DNA of 64,000 nucleotides from Halomonas ramblicola (GTDB lineage: Bacteria; Pseudomonadota; Gammaproteobacteria; Pseudomonadales; Halomonadaceae): positions 191,138 through 255,137 of the forward strand of contig NZ_JAUFPL010000017.1 in NCBI RefSeq assembly GCF_030409215.1. Reading direction: 5' to 3'. Under the pieces are notes generated by a model, which was not told where the DNA came from, did not search any database, and was given only the letters and a program-made list of their open reading frames with translations. This document shows positions 10,016-18,323 of the stretch, one piece after another. The translations under genes and the position numbers were made by a program. Position 1 is the stretch's first letter; every line of letters begins with the position of its first letter.

Positions 10016-10123
10016 AGACGTAAGAAGGAAGAATGAAGAGGGAAGAAGGGATGGTGTTTTTTCTTCCAGCTTCCAGGCGCGTAGCGCCGCTCTTCACTCT
10101 TCGAGCGGCGCAGCCGCGTCTTA
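10016..10123. repeat. Inverted-repeat element between regA and bdhA
   Basis: Purine-rich left arm and pyrimidine-rich right arm form an imperfect inverted repeat. AAGACG and GAAGAATGAAGAG on the left mirror GAAGAGTGAAGAG and AAGACG read on the minus strand at the right end. Inside the right part are hairpins GGCGC-GTA-GCGCC and GCGGC-GCA-GCCGC. The right end abuts the bdhA stop codon, so it may also serve as terminator between the convergent genes. Only one copy lies in this window; that it is dispersed in the genome is inference. Confidence 0.5.
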
Positions 10124-10894
10124 CTGAGCCGTCCACCCCAGGTCGATGTTCCAGCTGGCGCCGGTGACGGCGCCGGCGGCATCCGAGGCCAGGTAGGCGA
10201 CCAGCTCGGCCACCTCACGGGGCTCGATCAGGCGCTTGACGGCGGCATTCTTGAGCATGATCTGCTCGATCACCTCCTGCTCCGCCATGCCGTGCAGCCT
10301 GGCCTGGTCGGCGATCTGGTGGTCCACCAGCGGGGTCTTCACGTAGGCCGGGCAGATGGCGTTGGCGGTGATGCCCTGGGCGCCGCCCTCCAGGGCCGCG
10401 GTCTTGGTCAGGCCGATCATGCCGTGCTTGGCGCTGATGTAGGCGGCCTTGCCCGGCGAGGCCACCTGGGCGTGCACCGAGGCGATGTTGACGATGCGCC
10501 CCCAGCCATTCTCGCGCATGGACGGCCAGGCCGCCTGGCTGAGCAGGAAGGGCGCGGTGAGCATCAGGTCGAGGATCTGCCGCCACTTGGCCTCGGGGAA
10601 CTCCTCGATGGGCGCAACGTGCTGGACGCCGGCGTTGTTGACCAGGATGTCCACCCGGCCGAAGCGCTTGAGCGCCTCGGCCACCGCCGCCTTGCATGCC
10701 TCGCCATCGGTGAGGTCGGCCTGGAAGAAGGCCGCCCCGGCGCGTTCGGCCACCGCCTGGCCCGCGGGGTTGAAGTCCACCGCCAGGACCTGGTGGCCGA
10801 GCTCGCAGAAGTGCTGCACCACCGCCTCGCCGATGCCGCTGCTGGTACCGGTGACCAGGGCGACCCGCGGGGTGGACGTGGCAGAAGCTGTCAT
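10121..10894 (-). CDS. bdhA: 3-hydroxybutyrate dehydrogenase
   Basis: Short-chain dehydrogenase, 257 residues, oxidising (R)-3-hydroxybutyrate to acetoacetate with NAD+ during polyhydroxybutyrate use. The nucleotide-binding motif TGTSSGIG is at 15-22, NNAG at 86-89, catalytic S139, and YxxxK with Y152 and K156. The stretches QHVAPIEEFP and ANAICPAYVKTPLV are characteristic of bacterial BdhA. The acetoacetate-activating genes (CoA transferase, acetoacetyl-CoA synthetase) lie 3-6 kb downstream, which fits the assignment. Confidence 0.92.
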   Translation of the reverse strand: MTASATSTPRVALVTGTSSGIGEAVVQHFCELGHQVLAVDFNPAGQAVAERAGAAFFQADLTDGEACKAAVAEALKRFGRVDILVNNAGVQHVAPIEEFPEAKWRQILDLMLTAPFLLSQAAWPSMRENGWGRIVNIASVHAQVASPGKAAYISAKHGMIGLTKTAALEGGAQGITANAICPAYVKTPLVDHQIADQARLHGMAEQEVIEQIMLKNAAVKRLIEPREVAELVAYLASDAAGAVTGASWNIDLGWTAQ

Positions 10895-10973
10895 GGGCGA
10901 CTCCTCGTTCGATCTCGTGTCTGTGTCCGGGATGAGGCAACGCCTCCAGCATAAGGCCGGGCTCAGTGTGGCG

Positions 10974-11402
10974 CTACCTCGCCGGCGTCATGACCCGCTC
11001 CATCAGCCGCTGGGCCAGGCGGCTGGCAGCCTGGCGACTCTCCAGGTCGGCGAGGTCGTCGAGCAGCACCAGCCGCCAGCAGCGCTCCGTGTCGCCCAGC
11101 GCCACCGCCTCCAGGGGAAAGTCGCCGGCGGGCAGCGAGACCCGACAGCGCCGCCCCGGCTCGGGGCACGGCGCCTGCTCCGCGGCCGGCAGCATCACCA
11201 GCCACAGCGAGACCGGCGTGACCAGCGCCCCCACCAGTTGCTCGCCGTGGTCGGGCAGGGAGACCCGCTGGAAGCACAGGGCATCGGCGGCCAGGCGCGG
11301 ATTGAAGGTCGGCTGCGTCTTGGCCTCGCGGAGGTAGGCGGCGGTCCAGGCCTCGGCGAGGCGGCGCAGGCGGGCATACTGCTCCGGGGTCAGGGCGTGC
11401 AT
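10974..11402 (-). CDS. HybE-family hydrogenase-assembly chaperone-like protein
   Basis: A 142-residue protein resembling the [NiFe]-hydrogenase assembly chaperone HybE family. The recognisable region is FNPRLAADALCFQRV, then GALVTPVSLWLVMLP, followed by RVSLPAGDFPLEA. In the characterised family this domain handles the twin-arginine signal of the hydrogenase small subunit. No hydrogenase, maturation or rubredoxin gene is in the window, so the function here is open. It is transcribed divergently from the inositol-phosphatase-like gene. Confidence 0.65.
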   Translation of the reverse strand: MHALTPEQYARLRRLAEAWTAAYLREAKTQPTFNPRLAADALCFQRVSLPDHGEQLVGALVTPVSLWLVMLPAAEQAPCPEPGRRCRVSLPAGDFPLEAVALGDTERCWRLVLLDDLADLESRQAASRLAQRLMERVMTPAR

Positions 11403-11510
11403 GGGGCTCTCCGCCAAATGGCCACCAGTATACCCACCCGGATGCCGGCGGGCAGCCCGCCTGCTAGGCTGTCGAGGCCACGCCCATGGGATCATCAGGG
11501 AGACCCCGTC

Positions 11511-12332
11511 ATGACCGACGCCGAACGCCTGCAGCACACCATCGACATCGCCCACGAGGCCGGCACGCTGATCCGCGACGCCCGCCAGGGCCAGGACTTC
11601 GGGTACCGCTACAAGCAGGGCCAGGAGCTGGTCACCGATACCGACGTGGCCGTGGATCGGCATATCTCCACACGACTCGACGCACTGTTCCCCGACGAGG
11701 CACGGCTCAGCGAAGAGCTGGCCCCGGACCGCAGCGCCCTGGCCAGCGAGGGGCCGCTGTGGGTGGTGGATCCCATCGACGGCACCGTGAACTTCGCCCA
11801 TGGCCTGCGTCACGTCGCGGTGTCCATCGCCTGGGTGGTGGACGGGCGGATCCGCCTCGGGGTGGTCCATGCGCCCTTCCTCGACGAGACCTTCACCGCC
11901 CTGGCCGGCCAGGGGGCCTTCCTGAACGACCAGGCGCTTCACGCCAGCCGCAGCGGCGACCGGGCGCGCAGCCTGGTCGGTACCGGCTTTCCCTATCGCC
12001 GCGACAGCCGTCCGCCGCTGATGCGCCGCCTGGCCGCGGTACTCGACCGCTGCCAGGACGTGCGGCGCAACGGCTCGGCCGCCCTGGACCTGTGCGACGT
12101 GGCCTGCGGCCGCCTCGATGCCTACTACGAGAGCGTCTCGCCCTGGGACTTCGCCGCCGGCTGGCTGATTGCCCGCGAGGCGGGCGCCCGCACCGGGCAC
12201 CTCTACCCCTGCCCGGACGGCATCCCCGAGGAGCTCTACGGCGAGAACCTGCTGGCCGCGAGCCCCGGCATCCATGCCGAACTCGCCGACCTGTTGCGCC
12301 GCGCCGATGCCGGCGCATTCGAACCGCGCTGA
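11511..12332 (+). CDS. Inositol monophosphatase-family phosphatase
   Basis: A Mg2+-dependent phosphatase of the IMPase/SuhB/CysQ superfamily, 273 residues. Metal-binding motif A, WVVDPIDGTVNF, spans 84-95 with an upstream EE at 68-69; motif B is SPWDFAAGWLIAREAG near the C-terminus. This supports hydrolysis of inositol phosphate or a related sugar phosphate, but SuhB, HisN-like and CysQ-like functions cannot be separated from motifs alone. AGGGAGA precedes the ATG. Confidence 0.85.
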   Translation: MTDAERLQHTIDIAHEAGTLIRDARQGQDFGYRYKQGQELVTDTDVAVDRHISTRLDALFPDEARLSEELAPDRSALASEGPLWVVDPIDGTVNFAHGLRHVAVSIAWVVDGRIRLGVVHAPFLDETFTALAGQGAFLNDQALHASRSGDRARSLVGTGFPYRRDSRPPLMRRLAAVLDRCQDVRRNGSAALDLCDVACGRLDAYYESVSPWDFAAGWLIAREAGARTGHLYPCPDGIPEELYGENLLAASPGIHAELADLLRRADAGAFEPR

Positions 12333-12458
12333 GCGCCACGATAGCGCCAGGCAATGGCCCCCCTCGACCGCGACTATTGGCGCCACACCGGGGGATGCTG
12401 CACAATGCGCGGCATTTTCATTCCCCGTTATGTACGCGCCCAGCGCTGAGGAGTTTGC

Positions 12459-12734
12459 ATGTTCGTCGTCATCTTCGGTCGTCCCGGCTGCCCGTTCTGC
12501 GTCTTCGCCCGCGACCTCGCCCAGCGGCTCGAGGACGCCGGCGCCATCGAGGGCTTCCGCTATGTCGACATCCAGGCCGAGGGCATCACCAAGGCCGACC
12601 TGGAGAAGACCATCGGCAGGCCGGTACGCACGGTGCCGCAGATCTTCGTCGACCAGACGCCCATCGGCGGCTTCAGCGAATTCGACCAGTACGTCCGCGA
12701 ACACGACCTGCTCGCCGCCGTCGAGGCCCGCTAG
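12459..12734 (+). CDS. grxA: Glutaredoxin 1-like protein
   Basis: A 91-residue dithiol glutaredoxin that reduces disulfides and ribonucleotide reductase using glutathione. The active site is C11-P-F-C14. The stretches VDIQAEGITKADL and TVPQIFVDQTPIGGF match the Grx1 (GrxA) subgroup rather than the monothiol or GrxC/D classes. It stands alone, 126 bp after the IMPase-like gene; GAGGAG precedes the ATG. Confidence 0.9.
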   Translation: MFVVIFGRPGCPFCVFARDLAQRLEDAGAIEGFRYVDIQAEGITKADLEKTIGRPVRTVPQIFVDQTPIGGFSEFDQYVREHDLLAAVEAR

Positions 12735-12860
12735 CCGCCGTCCGTCCCGGGCCGGGCGTTTCCCGATGGCGGGCAACGAACGTGGTCCGGGCGTTGAAAG
12801 GTCTGACCAGCCCGCTGCCTATACTTCCCGCCAGCATCACTCGACAAGGGAAGCGCCACG

Positions 12861-13628
12861 ATGCAGAGGGAAGAGTTCGTCCAGCAGCTGTGGCTGGACT
12901 TCATCCACCAGCACCCGGAGATCGGCGGCTTGCGCCTGTGGCCGGTCGACGCGCCCGTGGAGTATCTGGCGCTCGTCACCCTCAACCACGGCGACTACGG
13001 CATGGACGCCCTGCTGCCGACCCTCGCCCACTTCGGCTACCGGATCCGCCATCGGCACGCCATGGCCGACCGCGGCCTGCTGGTGACCCTGCTCTCCCCG
13101 CCCGAGCCCGGCGCCTGGCTGGTGCTCGGCGAGCTGCAGCTGGGCACCCTGGCCAGGCGCCCCCGCGCCCTGCTCGAGAAGCTGGTGACCCAGGCCCCGC
13201 GCGAGGCCCGCCGCGGCCAGAACCTGCTGTGCCGGGGTCGCCCCTGGCCGATGCCCGACTGGGCCACCTTCCAGACGCTGCAGCAGGCCCATCCCCTGGC
13301 CGCCCTGCTGGCCGTCAACGGCCCGCGCATGCACCACGTGGGCTACGACTGCCAGCGCCTGGCCACCAGCCTGGACGAACTCGACGAACGCCTGCGCCGG
13401 GCCGGCCTGGACGGCAGCCCGGACCGCCAGCGCGGGATCTTTCCGGTCTCGCCCCTGCTCGACCATCGCTACTACCCCACCTGCTCGCGACGCCTGGCCT
13501 TCGCCGAGGGCGACGAGCACCGCATCGAGATGGGCGGCCTGGCACTCCTGCAGAAATCGGTCAGCGCCAACCAGGAGCGGGCCGTGGAACTGCTGCTTCC
13601 CCACCATACTCGTTGCGAGCTGTCGTGA
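12861..13628 (+). CDS. DUF1338-like protein (uncertain)
   Basis: A 255-residue soluble protein. The strings MHHVGYDCQRLATSLDELDE and PLLDHRYYPTCSRRLAF, with EMGGLALLQKSVS near the end, resemble the DUF1338 group, whose YdcJ/HglS members are Fe-dependent 2-oxoadipate dioxygenase/decarboxylases on a vicinal-oxygen-chelate-like fold. The similarity is by eye only and the protein is shorter than HglS, so enzymatic function is not claimed. It is monocistronic and is followed by a strong hairpin before the convergent scoB gene. Confidence 0.5.
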   Translation: MQREEFVQQLWLDFIHQHPEIGGLRLWPVDAPVEYLALVTLNHGDYGMDALLPTLAHFGYRIRHRHAMADRGLLVTLLSPPEPGAWLVLGELQLGTLARRPRALLEKLVTQAPREARRGQNLLCRGRPWPMPDWATFQTLQQAHPLAALLAVNGPRMHHVGYDCQRLATSLDELDERLRRAGLDGSPDRQRGIFPVSPLLDHRYYPTCSRRLAFAEGDEHRIEMGGLALLQKSVSANQERAVELLLPHHTRCELS

Positions 13629-13635
13629 CGCTTTC

Positions 13636-13656
13636 ATCCACAGATTCTGTGGATAA
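13636..13656. promoter_or_regulatory. Paired DnaA-box-like inverted repeat
   Basis: The sequence ATCCACAG-ATT-CTGTGGAT is an exact 8-bp inverted repeat. Its right arm extended by two bases, read on the minus strand, is TTATCCACA (13648-13656), identical to the strong DnaA-box consensus; the left arm (TCATCCACA) differs by one base. It lies 8 bp past the stop codon of the upstream gene. It could also be a chance hairpin. Confidence 0.35.
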
Positions 13657-13735
13657 CGCTGTGCAATAGGACATCCCACCCGCCTTCCCACGGGCCCTGC
13701 CACGGAATGGTCAGAAAATCGTCACCGCCACGAGC

Positions 13736-13770
13736 GACGCGGCCCGGACGTCGTACGTCCGGGCCGCGTC
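13736..13770. terminator. Bidirectional hairpin terminator candidate
   Basis: Perfect 16-bp stem with a 3-nt loop (left arm 13736-13751, right arm 13755-13770) between two convergent genes. There is no T-run on either strand, so it may act as an RNA end-stabiliser or Rho-assisted terminator. Confidence 0.6.
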
Positions 13771-13792
13771 GGGCGTCGGGTGGCCTGAGGGC

Positions 13793-14452
13793 TCAGTCGA
13801 AGGTCATCTCCGGGACGTGCTCGGGCACCACCAGCTTGCCGGCGGTCTTCTCGACGATCTCCTCCACGGAGACCCCCGGTGCGCGCTCAACCAGGTGGAA
13901 GGCGCCGTCCTTGATCTCCAGGTAGGCCAGGTCGGTGAGCACCCGGTTGATGCAGCCGGCACCGGTCAGCGGCAGGTTGCACCTCTCCAGCAGCTTGGAC
14001 TCGCCGTGCTTGGAGGCGTGGGTCATGGTGCAGATGATGTTCTCGGCGCCGGCCACCAGGTCCATGGCGCCGCCCATGCCCTTGATCAGCTTGCCGGGAA
14101 TCATCCAGGAGGCGATGTTGCCTTGCTGGTCCACCTCGAAGGCGCCCAGCACGGTCAGGTCCACGTGGCCACCGCGGATCATGGCGAAGGACTCCGCGGA
14201 GTCGAAGATCGCCGCCCCCGGGCGGGCGGTCACGGTCTGCTTGCCGGCATTGATCATGTCCGGGTCGACCTCCGCCTCGGTGGGGAAGCGCCCCATGCCC
14301 AGCAGGCCGTTCTCGGACTGCAGCATCACGTCGATGCCCTCGGGCACGTAGTTGGCCACCAGGGTGGGGATGCCGATGCCCAGGTTGACGTAGAAGCCGT
14401 CCTCGAGTTCGCGCGCCACGCGCATTGCCATCTGTTCGCGAGTGAGTGCCAT
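13793..14452 (-). CDS. scoB: 3-oxoacid CoA-transferase subunit B
   Basis: Beta subunit (219 residues) of a two-subunit CoA transferase that activates acetoacetate using succinyl-CoA or acetyl-CoA. The active-site glutamate motif is SENGLLGMG. GIGIPTLVANYVPEG and the glycine-rich GKLIKGMGGAMDLV are typical of AtoA/ScoB. It follows the alpha subunit by 44 bp. ScoB is preferred over AtoA because of the strong resemblance of both subunits to succinyl-CoA:3-ketoacid transferases, but donor specificity is inference. Confidence 0.88.
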   Translation of the reverse strand: MALTREQMAMRVARELEDGFYVNLGIGIPTLVANYVPEGIDVMLQSENGLLGMGRFPTEAEVDPDMINAGKQTVTARPGAAIFDSAESFAMIRGGHVDLTVLGAFEVDQQGNIASWMIPGKLIKGMGGAMDLVAGAENIICTMTHASKHGESKLLERCNLPLTGAGCINRVLTDLAYLEIKDGAFHLVERAPGVSVEEIVEKTAGKLVVPEHVPEMTFD

Positions 14453-14496
14453 CTTGTTGCCTCTTGTGTTCGGTGAGAAACGGGGAAGCGGGCGCC

Positions 14497-15198
14497 TCAG
14501 CCCTCGCGCACGGTGCGCTTCTCGATACGCTTCTCGAAGCTGCCCTGGATGATGCGGTCGACGTAGATGCCCGGGGTGTGGATCTGGTCCGGCTGGAGTT
14601 CGCCCGGCTCGACGATCTCCTCGACCTCCACCACGGTGATCCTGCCGCAGGCGGCCGCCAGCGGATTGAAGTTCTGGGCGGTGTCGCGGTAGACGACGTT
14701 GCCGTAGCGGTCGGCCTTCCAGCCCTTGACGATGGCGAAGTCGGCGTGGAACGCCTCCTCGAGGATGTAGTGGCGACCGTTGAACTCGCGTACCTCCTTG
14801 CCCTCGCCGATGGGCGTGCCGTAGCCGGTGGCGGTGTAGAAGGCGGGGATGCCGGCGCCGCCGGCGCGCATCTTCTCGGCCAGGGTGCCCTGGGGGGTGA
14901 GGATCACCTCGATCTCCTCGTCGAGCATCTGCTGCTCGAACAGCGCGTTCTCGCCCACGTAGGAGGCGTAGATGCGGCGGATCTGCTTGTCCTCCAGCAG
15001 CAGGCCGAGGCCGAAGCCGTCGACGCCGCAGTTGTTGGAGAGCACGGTGAGGTCCTTGACGCCACGGTGCTTGATCTCGGCGATCAGGTTCTCGGGGATG
15101 CCGCACAGGCCGAAGCCACCGGCGGCCAGCGTCATGCCGCTCTCGAGGCCGGCCATGGCCTCTTCATAGGAGTGCACGCGTTTATCGAATCCGGACAT
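14497..15198 (-). CDS. scoA: 3-oxoacid CoA-transferase subunit A
   Basis: Alpha subunit, 233 residues. The CoA-binding glycine loop [16 protein letters not shown] lies near the N-terminus, followed by [13 protein letters not shown] and [19 protein letters not shown], all family hallmarks. It is the first gene of the scoA-scoB operon and is transcribed divergently from a LysR regulator across an unusually AT-rich 125-bp gap, which suggests LysR control. Confidence 0.9.
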   Translation of the reverse strand: MSGFDKRVHSYEEAMAGLESGMTLAAGGFGLCGIPENLIAEIKHRGVKDLTVLSNNCGVDGFGLGLLLEDKQIRRIYASYVGENALFEQQMLDEEIEVILTPQGTLAEKMRAGGAGIPAFYTATGYGTPIGEGKEVREFNGRHYILEEAFHADFAIVKGWKADRYGNVVYRDTAQNFNPLAAACGRITVVEVEEIVEPGELQPDQIHTPGIYVDRIIQGSFEKRIEKRTVREG

Positions 15199-15248
15199 GG
15201 AGCGCCTCGTCTTGTTGTCGATGGGAACCTAGGCCAGTGTTGTGCCTG

Positions 15249-15305
15249 ACGATATATTTGTTAAGTTTGTTTTTTTTATCATTTGATTTATTATTTCTAT
15301 AAATT
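15249..15305. promoter_or_regulatory. AT-rich divergent promoter region, probable LysR operator
   Basis: About 55 bp made almost entirely of A and T lies between the divergent scoA and LysR genes, in contrast to the GC-rich surroundings. It includes an eight-T run and several T-N11-A spacings, the loose consensus for LysR-type binding. The likely role is autoregulation and control of scoAB. No precise operator can be fixed by eye. Confidence 0.5.
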
Positions 15306-15323
15306 GACCCCGGGTGGCCTGCC

Positions 15324-16232
15324 ATGACCCTCAAGCAGCTCCGCGCCTTCCTCGCCGTGGCCCAGACCCTGAGCTTCACCCAGGCCTGCGAGCGCCTGCA
15401 CCTGTCGCAACCGGCACTGAGCCTGGCGATCAAGGGGCTGGAGGAGAGCCTGGGCGGGCGGCTGCTGATCCGCACCACCCGCAGCGTGCGCCTCACCCCC
15501 GAGGGCGAGTCCCTGGTGGCACTGGCCAGGCGCCTGCTGGCCGACTGGGACAATGCCGAGGAGCAGATGCGCCAGCGCTTCACCCTGCAGCTGGGCCGGG
15601 TGGCGCTGGCCGCCATGCCCTCCTTCGCCTGCAACCAGCTGCCGTCGGCACTGATGGCCTTCCGCCGCTGCCACCCGCGCATCAAGGTGACGGTCCACGA
15701 CGTGATCAACGAGCAGGTGATCGACATGGTACGCCGTCGACACGTCGAGCTGGGCATCGCCTTCGAGCCCGCCGCCGGCGAGGGACTGACGTTCACGCCG
15801 CTGTTCGAGGACCGCTTCGTGGCGGTGGTGCCCGGCGACTCGCCGCTGGCCGAGAGGAGATCGGTGCGCTGGGCCGAGCTGCTGATGCACGACTTTATCA
15901 CCCTGCAGCGCCCCTCCATGGTGCGCCTGCTGCTGGAGCAGGAGCTGGCCGCCCAGGGCATCGAGCTGCCGGTGGCCTTCGAGAGTCACCAGCTGGCCAC
16001 CGTGGGGCGCATGGTGGCCAGCGGCCTGGGGGTCAGCGCGGTGCCCGCCCTGTGTCGCCGGCAGATGCACGAGGTGGGCGGACGCTGCGTGACGCTCATC
16101 GACCCGGTGATCGCCCGCCCCGTGGGCGTGCTGAGCCCCGCCGGTCAGGAGCTTTCGGTGGCGGCCCAGGCCCTGCAGGAGGTGCTGGCCGGGACCCTGG
16201 TCCCGACGGCAGACCCGCCTGCTACGTTATAG
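15324..16232 (+). CDS. LysR-family regulator, probable control of acetoacetate genes
   Basis: A 302-residue regulator with the classical N-terminal winged helix-turn-helix (LKQLRAFLAVAQTLSFTQAC, then LSQPALSLAIKGLEE) and a C-terminal substrate-binding-like domain. It lies between divergent scoAB and the acetoacetyl-CoA synthetase gene, which starts 31 bp after its stop and is probably co-transcribed. The context suggests it responds to acetoacetate, 3-hydroxybutyrate or a derived CoA ester; the inducer is inference. Confidence 0.88.
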   Translation: MTLKQLRAFLAVAQTLSFTQACERLHLSQPALSLAIKGLEESLGGRLLIRTTRSVRLTPEGESLVALARRLLADWDNAEEQMRQRFTLQLGRVALAAMPSFACNQLPSALMAFRRCHPRIKVTVHDVINEQVIDMVRRRHVELGIAFEPAAGEGLTFTPLFEDRFVAVVPGDSPLAERRSVRWAELLMHDFITLQRPSMVRLLLEQELAAQGIELPVAFESHQLATVGRMVASGLGVSAVPALCRRQMHEVGGRCVTLIDPVIARPVGVLSPAGQELSVAAQALQEVLAGTLVPTADPPATL

Positions 16233-16263
16233 GGAGAACGTCACGAGCGAGCGAGGCAAGAGC

Positions 16264-18216
16264 ATGACCACTCCCCTCTGGCAACCGTCCCCCGAGCGCC
16301 GCGAGGCCACCCAGCTGGCCGCCCTGATGCGCGAGCTGGCGGCCGAGACCGGCACCCCCTTCCACGACTACGCCGACCTCCACGCCTGGAGCCTGGACCA
16401 TCCAGAGGCCTTCTGGTCGCGGGTGTGGGGGCTGGGCGTGATCGGCGAGCCGGGTCAACGCGTGCTGGAGAACCCCGAGGCGATGCCCGGGGCGCGCTGG
16501 TTCCCCGAGGCGCGCCTCAACTTCGCCGCCAACCTGCTGCGCCGCCGCGACGACGGCCCGGCGCTGATCGCCTGCGACGAGCGGGGCCGGCGCCAGGCCC
16601 TCAGCCACGCCGAGCTCGCCGACCGGGTGTCGCGCCTGGCCCGCGCCCTGCGCGACAGCGGCGTGCAACGCGGCGACCGGGTGGCGGGCCTGGTGCCCAA
16701 CAGCGAGCACGCCGTGATCGCCATGCTGGCCGCCGCCAGCCTGGGCGCCGTGTGGTCCTCCTGCTCGCCGGACTTCGGCGTCCAGGGGGTGCTCGACCGC
16801 TTCGGCCAGATCGAGCCCAGGGTGCTGGTCGCCTGCGACGGCTACCACTGGAATGGCAAGGCCATCGCCCTCCACGAGCGCCTGCGGGAACTCGTCGATG
16901 CCCTGCCGGGGCTCGCGCGGCTGGTGCTCTTCCCCTTCCTCGCCCCCGAGGCGGCGCCCGACACCCGCGGCATCGACAAGGCGGTGGCCTGGGACGACGC
17001 CCTCGCCGGCGCCGCCGAGCCCCTGGAATTCGTCGAACTGCCCTTCGACCACCCGCTCTACATCCTCTACTCCTCCGGCACCACCGGCCGCCCCAAGTGC
17101 ATCGTCCACGGCGCCGGCGGCACCCTGTTGCAGCACCTCAAGGAGCACCGCCTGCACTGCGACCTGGGCGAGGGCGACGTACTCTTCTACTACACCACCT
17201 GTGGCTGGATGATGTGGAACTGGCTCGTCTCGGGGCTCGCCGCGGGCGCCACCCTGGTGCTCTACGACGGCTCGCCCTTCGCCCCCGACGCGCACAGCCT
17301 GTGGCGGATCGCCGAGCGCGAGGGGGTGACCTGCTTCGGCACCAGCGCACGCTACCTCACCGCCTGCGCCAAGGAGGAACTGCAGCCGGGCCGCGACCAC
17401 GACCTCTCGGCCCTGGACACCCTGCTCTCCACCGGCTCGGCCCTGCCCCATGAGACCTTCGACTACGTCTACCGGGCAATCAAGGAGGACCTGCTGCTGG
17501 CCTCCATCTCCGGCGGCACCGACATCGTCTCCTGCTTCGCCCTGGGCTGCCCGATCCGCCCGGTCTACCGCGGCCAGCTGCAGTGCCGGGGCCTGGGCAT
17601 GGCGGTGGCGGTCCATGACGAGTCGGGCGAGCCGTGCGACGTGGGGGAGAAGGGCGAGCTGGTCTGCACCCGGCCCTTCCCCTGCATGCCGCTGGGGTTC
17701 TGGAACGATCCGCAGGGTGAGCGCTACCACGGCGCCTACTTCGCCCGCTTCCCCGGCGTCTGGGCGCATGGCGACTACGCCGAGCTCACCGCCGAGGACG
17801 GCCTGATCATCCACGGCCGCGCCGATACGGTGCTCAACCCCGGCGGCGTACGCATCGGCACCGCCGAGATCTACCGCCAAGTGGAGAAGGTCGAGGAGGT
17901 ACTGGAGTCGCTGTGCATCGGCCAGCAGTGGCAGGACGACGAGCGCGTGGTGCTCTTCGTGCGCCTGCGTGACGGCCTGACCCTCGACGACGCCCTGCGC
18001 CGGCGCATCCGCGACACCATCCGCGCGAATGCCAGCCCGCGCCACGTACCGGCGCGAATCGTCCAGGTCCAGGACCTGCCGCGCACCCGCTCCGGCAAGC
18101 TGGTGGAACTGGCCGTGCGCAACGTCGTGCACGGCCGCCCGGTGACCAATCCCGAATCGCTGGCCAACCCCGCGGCCCTGGCCGAGTTCGAGGATCTGCC
18201 GGAACTCCGCGAATAA
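16264..18216 (+). CDS. aacS: Acetoacetyl-CoA synthetase
   Basis: ATP-dependent ligase (650 residues) of the adenylate-forming superfamily, converting acetoacetate and CoA to acetoacetyl-CoA. The P-loop-like motif YSSGTTGRPKCIVHG is near residue 265. WFPEARLNFAANLL and SSCSPDFGVQGVLDRFGQIE are characteristic of acetoacetate-CoA ligases. The A8/A10 region (INPGGVRIGTAEIYR-like, RTRSGKLVE) closes the enzyme. It gives a second, ATP-driven route for acetoacetate next to the CoA transferase, consistent with use of stored polyhydroxybutyrate. Confidence 0.95.
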   Translation: MTTPLWQPSPERREATQLAALMRELAAETGTPFHDYADLHAWSLDHPEAFWSRVWGLGVIGEPGQRVLENPEAMPGARWFPEARLNFAANLLRRRDDGPALIACDERGRRQALSHAELADRVSRLARALRDSGVQRGDRVAGLVPNSEHAVIAMLAAASLGAVWSSCSPDFGVQGVLDRFGQIEPRVLVACDGYHWNGKAIALHERLRELVDALPGLARLVLFPFLAPEAAPDTRGIDKAVAWDDALAGAAEPLEFVELPFDHPLYILYSSGTTGRPKCIVHGAGGTLLQHLKEHRLHCDLGEGDVLFYYTTCGWMMWNWLVSGLAAGATLVLYDGSPFAPDAHSLWRIAEREGVTCFGTSARYLTACAKEELQPGRDHDLSALDTLLSTGSALPHETFDYVYRAIKEDLLLASISGGTDIVSCFALGCPIRPVYRGQLQCRGLGMAVAVHDESGEPCDVGEKGELVCTRPFPCMPLGFWNDPQGERYHGAYFARFPGVWAHGDYAELTAEDGLIIHGRADTVLNPGGVRIGTAEIYRQVEKVEEVLESLCIGQQWQDDERVVLFVRLRDGLTLDDALRRRIRDTIRANASPRHVPARIVQVQDLPRTRSGKLVELAVRNVVHGRPVTNPESLANPAALAEFEDLPELRE

Positions 18217-18220
18217 TCCG

Positions 18221-18323
18221 TCGCAGTTCCCCGCGGCGAGAGGCGCCGGGGACAGCGTCCGATAGTCCGCTATACGAGGGATAGGGCTATCGCAGTTTCC
18301 GACAGCGAGGGGCGCCGGGGACA
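18221..18323 (+). repeat. 34-bp direct repeat pair flanking a GATAG inverted repeat
   Basis: Positions 18221-18254 and 18290-18323 are 34-bp direct repeats with five mismatches, sharing TCGCAGTT and GGCGCCGGGGACA. Between them a GATAG/CTATC inverted repeat can fold. The second copy runs straight into the structured repeat at 18310, so the whole acts as a composite element. Confidence 0.6.
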
